A DNA stretch of 33,313 nucleotides from assembly GCA_946406145.1 (NCBI GenBank), contig CAMJJL010000022.1:1-33313 (forward strand). The letters run 5' to 3'. The notes beneath the pieces are model-generated. The model was not told where the DNA came from and did no database searches. It was given only the letters and a program-made list of their open reading frames with translations. Each line of letters starts with the position of its first letter. Position 1 is the stretch's first letter. Shown in pieces: positions 1-7,722 of this stretch. The position numbers were made by a program, and so were the translations under genes. Origin of the DNA: an uncultured Clostridia bacterium (GTDB taxonomy: Bacteria; Bacillota; Clostridia; Oscillospirales; Acutalibacteraceae).

Positions 1-39
1 CTGCGAAATTCTCCGCTAATATCTTTTTAAAGCTTTTTA

Positions 40-69
40 TTGCTACTTAGTATTAAATCGTCATATAAT
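40..69 (+). promoter_or_regulatory. Probable sigma-A promoter of the Pr6Pr gene
   Basis: A -35-like TTGCTA (40-45) and a perfect -10 TATAAT (64-69) are 18 bases apart, upstream of the first gene. The region is AT-rich, unlike the coding DNA that follows. Called by pattern only. Confidence 0.5.
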
Positions 70-145
70 TCCCGAACAGAGTGGAAATCATGAGAAAGAT
101 ATGGTAATATAAAAGGACAAAAGAAAAGCAAGGGTGAAACAGATT

Positions 146-853
146 ATGGAAATCTCGATGATGTCAACAAAAAGAAAGCTCCTCTCGCTGATCCTCAAGG
201 TCGTGATCGTCATCTCGGCGACGGTCGGCGTCTATCTCAGCGCTACCGACGGTTTGATCGCTTTTATGAGCGGCAGCAAAGTGTTTCGGTTTTTTACCAT
301 CCAATCCAATATCGCGATCGCGATTGTCTGCGCCATCGGCGCGGTACTGCTGCTGAGGAACAAACCGGTAGCGAACGGCTGGTTCGTCTTCAAATTCGTC
401 TTTACGGTCTCTATCACACTCACCGGTGCGGTGTTCTGCTTTATGCTGGCGCCCACGCTGGGAGATCAGGCGTGGACAATGAGGAACCTGCTCACCCATG
501 TGGCAGTGCCCATCGTGTCGATCATCGACCTTTTCGTCACGGGCGTATACGGCGATATCCAAAAGAAGCATATCCCCTATGCCATCCTGCCGCCCCTCGC
601 TTACGTCATCTACGCCACGATCGCGTTTATCGCGGGAGTGGAGTTCAGCCCGGGCAGGAACTATCCCTACTTCTTCCTCAACTGGAACAGCCCGGCAGGC
701 GCGTTCGGCTTTTGCAGCGAGCTGCCGTTCATGGGCTGTGTCTGGTGGATCATCCTGCTGACACTGCTGATCCTCGCGGTCGGACTGATCTATGTGCTGA
801 TCCTCAACAGGATCAAGCGCAAGAGCAACGGCATCTATCAAAAGCAAAGCTGA
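146..853 (+). CDS. Pr6Pr family integral membrane protein
   Basis: About 235 residues with roughly six hydrophobic membrane segments. It has the Pr6Pr/FAR-17a-like signature: an FFTIQSN motif after the first helix pair (near residue 50) and a conserved NYPYFFLNW-type motif near residue 175. The biochemical role of the family is not settled. The C-terminus is basic (RIKRK), consistent with a cytoplasmic tail. Start choice is uncertain: ATG at 146 has AGGG about 11 bases upstream; GTG at 134 and ATG at 158 are in frame alternatives. It lies 35 bases upstream of the isomerase gene on the same strand and may be co-transcribed with it, but nothing in the sequence links their functions. Confidence 0.75.
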   Translation: MEISMMSTKRKLLSLILKVVIVISATVGVYLSATDGLIAFMSGSKVFRFFTIQSNIAIAIVCAIGAVLLLRNKPVANGWFVFKFVFTVSITLTGAVFCFMLAPTLGDQAWTMRNLLTHVAVPIVSIIDLFVTGVYGDIQKKHIPYAILPPLAYVIYATIAFIAGVEFSPGRNYPYFFLNWNSPAGAFGFCSELPFMGCVWWIILLTLLILAVGLIYVLILNRIKRKSNGIYQKQS

Positions 854-888
854 ATAGACAACACCCAACTACATAAGGAGGAATCACC

Positions 889-1350
889 ATGAAAATCGCT
901 ATGGCAAACGACCACGCAGGAACATCCATGAAGAACGAGATCAAGGCGTATCTGGAGGCGCAGGGTCACACGGTAGTCGACTTCGGCGCGTATGACGAAC
1001 AGTCCTGCGACCTGTCGGATTTTGTCCTGCCTGCGGCGCTCTCGATCGCGAAGGGCGAATGTGAGCGCGGCATCTTTGTCGACGGCGTCGGCTACGGCAG
1101 CGCGATGATCGCCAACAAGGTGTGCGGCATCTACGCCTGCGTCTGTCAGGATCCGTTCTGCGCGGCACTGGCGCGTCAGCATAACGACGCCAACGTCCTG
1201 TGCCTCGGCGCGAAGATCATCGGTGGAATGATCGCGATGGAGAACGTCAAGACCTTTATGAGCACCGATCCGCTGACCGCCGACAAATACGTGCGCCGCG
1301 TCAAAAAGGTACAGCAGATCAACGACGAGCACTGTGTGCCCGTGAAATAA
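889..1350 (+). CDS. rpiB: RpiB/LacA/LacB-family sugar-phosphate isomerase
   Basis: A 153-residue protein of normal family length with a strong ribosome binding site (AAGGAGG, 889 start). The N-terminal DHAG motif (residues 8-11), the GxGxxxAMIANK segment (66-77) and the HNDANVLCLGAKIIG block (98-112) place it in the RpiB/LacAB family, which interconverts aldose and ketose 5- or 6-phosphates in the cytoplasm. The catalytic Cys of typical RpiB (in ...CGTGxG...) is replaced by Asp65 (GIFVDGVGYG). LacA subunits carry Asp at this place, and mycobacterial RpiB manages without the Cys by using a Glu. The substrate is therefore open: ribose 5-phosphate isomerase is possible, but another sugar phosphate or a LacA-like role is at least as likely. 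The gene symbol reflects family only. Confidence 0.8.
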   Translation: MKIAMANDHAGTSMKNEIKAYLEAQGHTVVDFGAYDEQSCDLSDFVLPAALSIAKGECERGIFVDGVGYGSAMIANKVCGIYACVCQDPFCAALARQHNDANVLCLGAKIIGGMIAMENVKTFMSTDPLTADKYVRRVKKVQQINDEHCVPVK

Positions 1351-1423
1351 AACGGTCGGGACAAATCAACATTCCGCAAAGCCCCCGAAGAGATTTGAGA
1401 TGACCGCAAGCCTTAGGAGAAAT

Positions 1424-3574
1424 ATGGATTATTCAAGCACATTATCACAGCAATTCAATATCAAAGAGGAGTACGCGCAGAACATCATCACCCTGCTGGA
1501 CGACGGCAACACCATCCCCTTCATCGCCCGTTACCGTAAGGAGATGCACGGCTCCATGGACGACCAGCTCATTCGCGAATTCAGCGAAAAGCTGGAATAC
1601 CTGCGCAACCTCGACAAGCGCAGAGAAGAGATCCGCGAGCTGATCGACGGACAGGAGAAGCTGACCGACGAGATCAACACAGCCCTCGATAAGGCGCAGA
1701 CCCTCAGCGAGCTCGAGGACATCTACCGCCCCTACAAGCCCAAGAGAAAGACCAGGGCCTCGATTGCGAAGCAGCGCGGTCTGGAGCCGCTGGCGCTCGC
1801 GATCATCAAGCAGGAAAAGGGCTTTGACCCTATGAAAGCCGCAGAGGATTTTGTTGACGAGGAAAAGGAGGTGCCCACCCCTCAGGACGCGATCAACGGC
1901 GCGATGGACATCATCGCCGAGATGCTCAGCGACAGTGCGGCGATCCGCGCGCACCTGCGCCCGATCTTCCGCAAAAACGCCCTGCTCAAATCGACCGCGA
2001 CAGACGAGGAGCAGGACAGCGTATACACCAACTACTACGACTACACGGAGGCGGTCAAGAAGATCGCCGGGCACCGCATCCTCGCCGTCAACCGCGGTGA
2101 GAAGGAGGGCTTCTTGAAGGTCGGGATCGTGCTCGAGCCGACCCTTGCGCTGAACGTTATCTATCACGCGCTCGACAAAGGCGTAAACCCCCTTTGCTCC
2201 GACATCCTGCGCGCCGCGGGTGATGACGCGTACACGCGGCTGATCTTCCCCTCTCTCGAGCGAGAGATCCGCGCCGAGCTGACCGAAACCGCGGATGAGA
2301 ACGCGATGAAGGTCTTTGCCACCAACCTCAAACAGCTCCTCATGCAGCCGCCCGTCAAGGGCAAAACGGTGCTCGGGCTTGACCCCGGCTACCGCACGGG
2401 CTGCAAAGTAGCGGTCGTAGACGATACCGGCAAGGTACTCGACACGGCGGTCATCTACCCCACTCACTCAGAAGCGAAGATCGCGCAGTCAAAGCGCAAG
2501 CTGCTGGAGCTGATCAAAAAGCACAACGTCGACATCATCTCGATCGGCAACGGTACCGCGAGCAAGGAAACAGAGATGTTTGCCGCCGACGCGATCAAAC
2601 AAGCCGATCATCAAGTCTATTACATGGTCGTCAGCGAGGCAGGCGCGTCAGTCTACTCCGCGTCTAAGCTCGCCGCCACAGAGCTGCCCGCGCTGGATCT
2701 GACGCTCCGCAGCGCCGTATCCATCGCCAGACGCTTGCAGGATCCGCTCGCGGAGCTGGTCAAGATCGAACCTAAGGCGATCGGCGTGGGACAGTATCAG
2801 CACGATATGCCGCAAAAGCGCCTCGGCGAGACGCTCGACGGCGTTGTCGAGGACTGCGTCAACTCAGTCGGCGCGGATCTGAACACCGCCTCCCCCGCCC
2901 TGCTGCTCCGGGTGTCGGGACTTAACGCAACCGTGTGTAAAAACATCGTAGCGTATCGGGAGGAGAACGGCGCGTTCGGCTCACGTGCGGAATTAAAGAA
3001 AGTCCCAAAACTGGGACCCAAAGCCTTTGAGCAGTGCGCAGGCTTTTTGCGCGTGCCCGAGAGCCGCAATCCGCTCGATAACACCGGCGTTCACCCCGAG
3101 AGCTATTCAACCGCCAAGGAGCTGTTGAAGCGCGTCGGCTATACGGATCAAGAGATCAAAGCAGCGAAGTTCCCCGACCTGCCGGCAAAGGTCAAGCAGC
3201 TCGGTGCCAAGAACCTCGCTGAACAGCTCGAGATCGGTCTGCCGACCCTCGACGACATCGTCAGGGAGCTCATAAAGCCCGGCCGTGATCCGCGTGACGA
3301 AATGCCCAAGCCCATGCTGCGCACGGATGTGCTCGACATCAACGACCTCAAGGAGGGCATGGAGCTGACAGGCACAGTGCGCAACGTCATCGACTTCGGC
3401 GCATTCGTGGATATCGGTGTGCATCAGGACGGTCTGGTGCATATCTCGCAGATCTGTGACCGCTTCATCAAGCACCCCTGTGAGGTGCTCAAGGTCGGCG
3501 ACGTCGTCAAGGTCAAGATCCTGTCAGTCGACGTCAAGAAACAACGTATCTCGCTGACCATGCGCGGGATATAA
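1424..3574 (+). CDS. tex: Tex-family RNA-binding transcription accessory protein
   Basis: A 716-residue protein matching Tex/YhgF/YdcI in length and domain order. It has a helical Tex N-terminal domain with the IPFIARYRKE motif (about residues 30-40), a YqgF/RuvX-like RNase H-fold domain starting at VLGLDPGYRTGCK (about 320), helix-hairpin-helix repeats including the VAYREENGAFGSR segment (about 505-550), and a C-terminal S1 RNA-binding domain (LKEGMELTGTV... to ISLTM, about 640-712). Tex proteins bind nucleic acid, and several affect transcription or translation of virulence or stress genes. The ATG at 1424 is chosen because TAGGAGA lies 7 bases upstream; the in-frame start at 1400 has no such site. 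It sits 73 bases after the isomerase gene. Confidence 0.95.
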   Translation: MDYSSTLSQQFNIKEEYAQNIITLLDDGNTIPFIARYRKEMHGSMDDQLIREFSEKLEYLRNLDKRREEIRELIDGQEKLTDEINTALDKAQTLSELEDIYRPYKPKRKTRASIAKQRGLEPLALAIIKQEKGFDPMKAAEDFVDEEKEVPTPQDAINGAMDIIAEMLSDSAAIRAHLRPIFRKNALLKSTATDEEQDSVYTNYYDYTEAVKKIAGHRILAVNRGEKEGFLKVGIVLEPTLALNVIYHALDKGVNPLCSDILRAAGDDAYTRLIFPSLEREIRAELTETADENAMKVFATNLKQLLMQPPVKGKTVLGLDPGYRTGCKVAVVDDTGKVLDTAVIYPTHSEAKIAQSKRKLLELIKKHNVDIISIGNGTASKETEMFAADAIKQADHQVYYMVVSEAGASVYSASKLAATELPALDLTLRSAVSIARRLQDPLAELVKIEPKAIGVGQYQHDMPQKRLGETLDGVVEDCVNSVGADLNTASPALLLRVSGLNATVCKNIVAYREENGAFGSRAELKKVPKLGPKAFEQCAGFLRVPESRNPLDNTGVHPESYSTAKELLKRVGYTDQEIKAAKFPDLPAKVKQLGAKNLAEQLEIGLPTLDDIVRELIKPGRDPRDEMPKPMLRTDVLDINDLKEGMELTGTVRNVIDFGAFVDIGVHQDGLVHISQICDRFIKHPCEVLKVGDVVKVKILSVDVKKQRISLTMRGI

Positions 3575-3628
3575 GGATCTGCACCCTGCCTGTGCGAAGC
3601 AAAGAACCATCCGATCAGGAGGATAATA

Positions 3629-4897
3629 TTGAAAGCACTGAAAAAGATACTGTACATCTACAATCATTCGAGCCTGATCCTCAGGATTATCATCGGCATC
3701 GCTATCGGCACGTGTCTTGCCCTGATCGTGCCCGAGGCGACATGGATCGCGATGCTCGGCACGCTGTTTGTCAACGCGTTGAAGGCGATCGCGCCGGTGC
3801 TGGTCGCGGTGTTGGTCGCGGCTTCACTCTGTCAGAAAAGCGCCAAGCTCGACCGACGGTTCGGACTGGTGATCTTCTTCTACCTGTTCTCGACCTATCT
3901 GGCGGCGTTTGCCGCGGTCACGGCAAGCTTTCTCTTTCCGCAGACAATCACCCTCGCCGACACCTCCGCCGCGGCGAACACTGCCGCTCCCGGCAGCCTC
4001 GGCGACATCGTCAGGGATCTGTTGACCAAGCTGGTCTCGAACCCCATCGAGGCGCTTTCGCAGGGCAACTACCTGGGCATCCTGTTCTGGGCAGTCATCA
4101 TCGGACTGGCGCTCAAGCGGTTCGCGAGCGCTCATACGCAGGAGATGATGCAGAATCTTTCGGACGCGATCACACAGGTGGTGCGCTGGATCATCAACTT
4201 AGCGCCGTTCGGCATCTGCGGTCTGGTGTTCAGCGCGGTGTCGCAGAGCGGCTTTGACATCTATGTGACCTATGGAAAGCTGATCCTCCTGCTGGTGGGC
4301 ACGATGCTGACGGTCGCGCTGGTCATCAATCCGCTGATCGTGGCGGTATCGCTGCGATGCAACCCCTATCCGCTGGTGTTCCGATGCCTGCGTGAGAGTG
4401 GCTTGACCGCGTTCTTTACGCGCAGCTCCGCCGCCAACATCCCCGTCAACCTCGGATTGTGCGAGAAGCTCGGGCTCGACCGCGACATGTACTCGGTCTC
4501 GATTCCTCTGGGCGCGACCGTCAACATGGACGGCGCGGCGGTCACGATCACGATCATGACGCTTGCTACGGCAAACACGCTGGGGATCGAGGTTTCCTTC
4601 CCTGCGGCGATATTACTGTCGTTCTTATCCGCGCTTGCCGCCTGCGGCAGCTCCGGCGTCACAGGCGGATCGCTCCTGCTGATCCCGATGGCATGCTCGC
4701 TGTTCGGTATCTCGGACGCGATCTCGATGCAGGTTGTGGGCGTGGGCTTCATCATCGGCGTAATCCAGGACAGCATGGAGACCGCGATCAACTCCTCTGG
4801 CGATGTGCTGTTCACCGCTGCGTCGGAGTATGTGCAATGGAAAAAGCAGGGCAGAAAGCTGCCCGACTTTATGCAAGGGCATAAGAAGAAGGTATAA
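3629..4897 (+). CDS. sstT: Serine/threonine:Na+ symporter SstT
   Basis: A 422-residue member of the dicarboxylate/amino acid:cation symporter family that closely resembles SstT throughout. Shared segments include the N-terminal GTLFVNALKAIAPVLV block (about residues 45-60), the Ser-rich re-entrant region TRSSAANIPVNL (about 265-276), the NMDGAA cation/substrate motif (about 300) and the second re-entrant loop AACGSSGVTGGSLLLIP (about 337-353). It should import serine and threonine with Na+ across the cytoplasmic membrane. The start is a TTG at 3629 with AGGAGG eight bases upstream. It follows tex by 54 bases and precedes the YunG-GNAT gene by 37 bases on the same strand. I see no T-box or riboswitch in the short leader. 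Confidence 0.93.
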   Translation: MKALKKILYIYNHSSLILRIIIGIAIGTCLALIVPEATWIAMLGTLFVNALKAIAPVLVAVLVAASLCQKSAKLDRRFGLVIFFYLFSTYLAAFAAVTASFLFPQTITLADTSAAANTAAPGSLGDIVRDLLTKLVSNPIEALSQGNYLGILFWAVIIGLALKRFASAHTQEMMQNLSDAITQVVRWIINLAPFGICGLVFSAVSQSGFDIYVTYGKLILLLVGTMLTVALVINPLIVAVSLRCNPYPLVFRCLRESGLTAFFTRSSAANIPVNLGLCEKLGLDRDMYSVSIPLGATVNMDGAAVTITIMTLATANTLGIEVSFPAAILLSFLSALAACGSSGVTGGSLLLIPMACSLFGISDAISMQVVGVGFIIGVIQDSMETAINSSGDVLFTAASEYVQWKKQGRKLPDFMQGHKKKV

Positions 4898-4934
4898 AGA
4901 ACTTGTCCTTTCTATATAAGAAAAGGAAAACAGA

Positions 4935-5786
4935 ATGAAAACCTATCATTTTTACGGTCATCAGACCGCGACTGTGAAAACCGAAAACGGGCTGACGCCG
5001 CGCGACTGCTATGATATCCTCAGCGATATCTGGTGCGCGGACACCTGCGCGCCGCGGATGCGGAGCGACTGGTCGCCCGACAATAAAACGCTCGGACAAT
5101 GCTCGATCACGGCATTTTTGATACAAGACCTGTTCGGCGGCAGGGTGTACGGCGTTCCGCTGAAGGACGGCAACTTCCACTGCTTCAACGCGGTGGGCGA
5201 CTGCGTGTTCGACCTGACGAGCGAACAGTTCGGCAATATCGAGCTCAACTACAACGACTGCCCCGAGCAGCTGCGTGAGGTGCACTTTGCAAAGGAAGAG
5301 AAGCGACAGCGATATGAGAAGCTCAAAACAGAATTCCTCGCCGCTATGCCGACCATCCGACCGATGCGCGCAGAGCACCTCGAGCGCTACGGCGCGATCT
5401 ATGCCGCCGCGTTCTCGGGCGAGCCGTGGAACGATCCGTGGGAGCCGCAGGACGCTGTGATCCACATCGGCGAGCTGCTCGACTCCAAGCAAGCATACGG
5501 ACTGGAATACGCTGTCAATGGTGAGATCGCAGGCTTCATCCTCGGCACCACGATGCTGTTTCACTACGGCAGGACGTTTGAGATCAACGATCTTGCCGTC
5601 TCACCCGAATATCAGCAGCAGGGGATCGCCGGTCGGTTGCTGACGCATTGTCTGGACGACATGAAAGAGCGTGGGATTGTCGGCGTGCACCTGATCACCG
5701 CAGGCGAGGGCATCCTGCCCCGATTCTATGAGAATTATGGATTCAGCAAAGAGAACCGCGTGATCCTGATGGGAAAGGAAATGTAG
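4935..5786 (+). CDS. YunG-like domain fused to a GNAT acetyltransferase
   Basis: A 283-residue two-domain protein. Residues about 20-105 resemble the YunG family: the pattern W-ADTCAP, then GQCSITAF with Cys56, FGGRVYG, FHCFN with His82, and VFDLTSEQF with Asp93. The ordered Cys-His-Asp is reminiscent of papain- or transglutaminase-like folds, but catalysis by YunG proteins is not established. Residues about 141-283 are a GNAT N-acetyltransferase domain, with the acetyl-CoA loop QQQGIAGRLL (228-237) preceded by the NDLAVSPEY strand (218-226), and a typical ENYGF C-terminal motif. The two parts are joined by a charged linker (KEEKRQRYEKLKTE). The acetyl acceptor is unknown. The ribosome binding site is AAAAGGA. 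It ends just before a large palindromic repeat. Confidence 0.85.
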   Translation: MKTYHFYGHQTATVKTENGLTPRDCYDILSDIWCADTCAPRMRSDWSPDNKTLGQCSITAFLIQDLFGGRVYGVPLKDGNFHCFNAVGDCVFDLTSEQFGNIELNYNDCPEQLREVHFAKEEKRQRYEKLKTEFLAAMPTIRPMRAEHLERYGAIYAAAFSGEPWNDPWEPQDAVIHIGELLDSKQAYGLEYAVNGEIAGFILGTTMLFHYGRTFEINDLAVSPEYQQQGIAGRLLTHCLDDMKERGIVGVHLITAGEGILPRFYENYGFSKENRVILMGKEM

Positions 5787-5797
5787 CATAGTCTCCC

Positions 5798-6047
5798 GCC
5801 CCCTCTGACGAGGGGGCAGCAAGATGAATTGATAAGAGAGAATACTACCTAACCTGCAGGGGAGAGATAACGTTACATAATGGTGTCAAAAAAGCGATTG
5901 ACTCAATACCATATGTAATCATATTTGTTCGACGGCTTGAGTCAGCAGGCGGTTCGCACCTGTAATGCCGCGTTATCTCTCCCCCGCGAACAAACGCTAC
6001 GAACTCTCTATGAAGCTCTGTCCGCTTGCCCCCTCGTCAGAGGGGGC
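5798..6047. repeat. Nested-palindrome intergenic element, copy 1
   Basis: About 250 bases with three nested pairs of inverted arms. The outer ends are 20-base imperfect palindromes (5798-5817 and 6028-6047; CCCCTCTGACGAGGGG core). The middle pair is GGGGAGAGATAACG (5859-5872) with CGTTATCTCTCCCC (5971-5984). The inner pair is TGACTCAA (5899-5906) with TTGAGTCA (5937-5944). A second copy, inverted, lies at 9782-10010. There is no open reading frame worth calling. It resembles a MITE-like or large REP/BIME-type element and fills the gap between the YunG-GNAT gene and the VOC terminator. Confidence 0.8.
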
Positions 6048-6120
6048 AGAATAGGTTCTGCAACGTCCATGACACGCACTCCTATCAGGGGTATTGTTTT
6101 TGACTCCCTGTAACAGACTA

Positions 6121-6156
6121 AAAGACCTCCCACACCGCAGGGTGTGAGAGGTCTTT
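6121..6156 (-). terminator. Terminator after the VOC gene
   Basis: Two 16-base arms (6121-6136 and 6141-6156) pair with one mismatch around a four-base loop. Read on the minus strand the hairpin follows the VOC stop and is trailed by a short U-rich run (TTTTAG). Confidence 0.7.
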
Positions 6157-6182
6157 GTTGTATGGATGTATGAAAAATCGGT

Positions 6183-6563
6183 TTATTCCTTCTTCTTGAT
6201 GTGCTGGCAGAGGTCAAACTTGAAGCCGGTCGGAGAGATCATCAGCGCCGATTTGGAGGAAGGGGTCTCGATGACCGAGTTGGAGCCGCAGACGAATCCG
6301 CGCGCGGTGAGCATCTCGTATGCTTCGTCAAAATCATCGACATTCATGCGGATGATTGTGGAATCCAGCGGCTTGACGGGAACGCTTGCGATATCGATAC
6401 AGTGCCCGTCAGCGTCTCTCATGGTGACGTCGTTGATCTCTCTGCCGTTGACGTGTATGTGCTTATGACGCTGCTCAAAGCCGAGAGCCTCAAACAGTTT
6501 GATCATGCTGTCGGCGTCGGCAGAATCGGTGATTATAAGCGGACTGAAGCCGGTAATTTTCAT
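6183..6563 (-). CDS. VOC (glyoxalase/bleomycin resistance) family protein
   Basis: A 126-residue single-module vicinal-oxygen-chelate protein. It starts MKITGFSPLIITDSADADSMIKLF, with the usual beta-alpha-beta-beta-beta pattern repeated twice: the FEALGFEQRH segment near residue 28 and the AYEMLTARGF segment near residue 87, ending in SPTGFKFDLCQH. VOC members include glyoxalases, dioxygenases and antibiotic-binding proteins; nothing here fixes a substrate. His and acidic residues that could bind metal are present (HIHVNGRE, residues 35-42; DGHCID, 53-58; FDLCQH near the C-terminus) but not in a pattern I can assign to one subfamily. The start has GGGAGGA seven bases upstream and a promoter at 6603-6631. 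Confidence 0.85.
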   Translation of the reverse strand: MKITGFSPLIITDSADADSMIKLFEALGFEQRHKHIHVNGREINDVTMRDADGHCIDIASVPVKPLDSTIIRMNVDDFDEAYEMLTARGFVCGSNSVIETPSSKSALMISPTGFKFDLCQHIKKKE

Positions 6564-6602
6564 AACAGTTCCTCCCGTTTCATCGTGATTTGCGTTGACA
6601 TT

Positions 6603-6631
6603 ATCGTAGCATATCCGACGCGTTTTTGCAA
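6603..6631 (-). promoter_or_regulatory. Probable promoter of the VOC gene
   Basis: On the minus strand TTGCAA (6626-6631) and TACGAT (6603-6608) are exactly 17 bases apart, about 40 bases upstream of the VOC start. Confidence 0.4.
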
Positions 6632-6639
6632 GCGGAAAT

Positions 6640-7485
6640 TCAGCGATCAGATAGAGTCTTGGCGAATTTCAGGACGGCATAGGCGGTTTGCGTCTGCTGT
6701 TCCTTGGCGGTGATCGTCGCCTCGCCGTCGCCCTCCTGCGCGCCGTAGTTGCCGAACTGCGCGTGATTGCCGCCGTCGATGACCGTTTCGACAGCGCCGA
6801 TCGGGACATACTGTTTGGCGTTTTCATACGCCTCACGACTGAGCACCTTATCCTCGGTACCGTAAACAGACAGCAAACCCACGGATTCATCGAGCGGCTT
6901 TGTCGGATAAGCGGCGAGCAGCACCACGCCGTCGACAGTGTCCTTGTGCGCGGCGGCATAGCTCGCGGCGATCATGCCGCCCATCGAATGGCCGCCCACT
7001 ATCACTGTGGGATAATCATACTCAGCCATGATCCGATCCGCTGCGTTTTGATCAAAGATCGCCATGCGCATCGGCAAATCGAGCAGGAAGCAGTCTATAC
7101 CCTTGTCCGCGATCTCCTTCATCAGCGGCAGATACGCCTGAGAATCCACCTTCGCGCCGGGGTAGAAGATCAGCGCGGCGTCCTGCCCCGAGCCATCGAC
7201 AAAATATCCGCCGTCGATCTTACTGACGGCAGCGCCGGTGGGATCGGACAGCACGGCAAGCGCCTCCTCCCGCGCCGTATAATGCACGTTGAGATAGCAA
7301 AAACCGACCGCGCAGAAGATCAGCAGACCGATCCCGACGCTGATCAGAATATGCAGGATGAGGGGCAGCTTCTTTTTCTGTTTCCTTCGGATCAGCCCCG
7401 TGAGCAGGAAGCTGAGTCCGAATACGATCGCGACTGCCGCGACGGACAGTAAGATGTACTTCAAAAGATCACCTGATTCTATCAT
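6640..7485 (-). CDS. Membrane-anchored alpha/beta hydrolase
   Basis: About 281 residues. Two hydrophobic helices near the N-terminus (about residues 8-30 and 42-63) anchor an outward-facing alpha/beta-hydrolase domain. The nucleophile elbow is GGHSMGG (about residues 163-169), the acid probably lies in VYGTEDKV, and the His is in GGNHAQFGNYG near residue 240. The GNHAQFGNYGAQEGDG block is typical of the PF12695-type hydrolase family found in many Firmicutes. The substrate is unknown; an ester or lipid is plausible for a surface enzyme. ATG at 7485 is preferred over the in-frame ATG at 7515, because a TATACT -10 box with a TTGTGA -35 box 17 bases upstream falls inside the longer reading. The ribosome binding site is weak either way. 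Confidence 0.8.
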   Translation of the reverse strand: MIESGDLLKYILLSVAAVAIVFGLSFLLTGLIRRKQKKKLPLILHILISVGIGLLIFCAVGFCYLNVHYTAREEALAVLSDPTGAAVSKIDGGYFVDGSGQDAALIFYPGAKVDSQAYLPLMKEIADKGIDCFLLDLPMRMAIFDQNAADRIMAEYDYPTVIVGGHSMGGMIAASYAAAHKDTVDGVVLLAAYPTKPLDESVGLLSVYGTEDKVLSREAYENAKQYVPIGAVETVIDGGNHAQFGNYGAQEGDGEATITAKEQQTQTAYAVLKFAKTLSDR

Positions 7486-7565
7486 GATACCGACAAATAG
7501 TATAGCACATGTCAAAAGCGATCACAAGCACCCGAGCGAGTTCTCACAAAAATCGTCAAAAACAG

Positions 7566-7594
7566 TGGAACTTTTCAGAAATCTTCTGTATAAT
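7566..7594 (+). promoter_or_regulatory. Probable promoter of the E2-like gene
   Basis: TGGAAC (7566-7571) and a perfect TATAAT (7589-7594) are 17 bases apart in an AT-rich spacer. The predicted leader of about 120 bases would contain the hairpin repeat at 7645-7685. Confidence 0.45.
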
Positions 7595-7644
7595 AGAATC
7601 GGATCATAACCTTCCCCGACGCAAGCACGAAGGGTGTCTTGATC

Positions 7645-7685
7645 GGTTGAGATCGCCACAGTCCCTATCGGGACTTCGCGATGAC
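7645..7685 (+). repeat. Short hairpin repeat, family C, copy 1
   Basis: Shares the frame GGTTGAGAT-CCACAG ... CTTCG-ATGAC with the copy at 9647-9697. The inner stem is AGTCCC/GGGACT (7660-7665, 7670-7675). The outer stem is ATCGC/GCGAT (7652-7656, 7678-7682). It lies in the leader of the E2-like gene, preceded at about 7609-7644 by a degraded piece of the family B repeat. Confidence 0.7.
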
Positions 7686-7722
7686 TATTGATATGGCTCA
7701 TAAGGGATAAGGAGTGAGGACC

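Noticed and set aside
164..868. A long minus-strand open frame opposite the Pr6Pr gene
   Set aside because: It is the shadow of a strongly hydrophobic plus-strand protein, with highly charged low-complexity translation and no ribosome binding site.
1445..2467. A 340-codon minus-strand open frame inside tex
   Set aside because: Tex domains are unmistakable on the plus strand; the antisense translation has no recognisable features.
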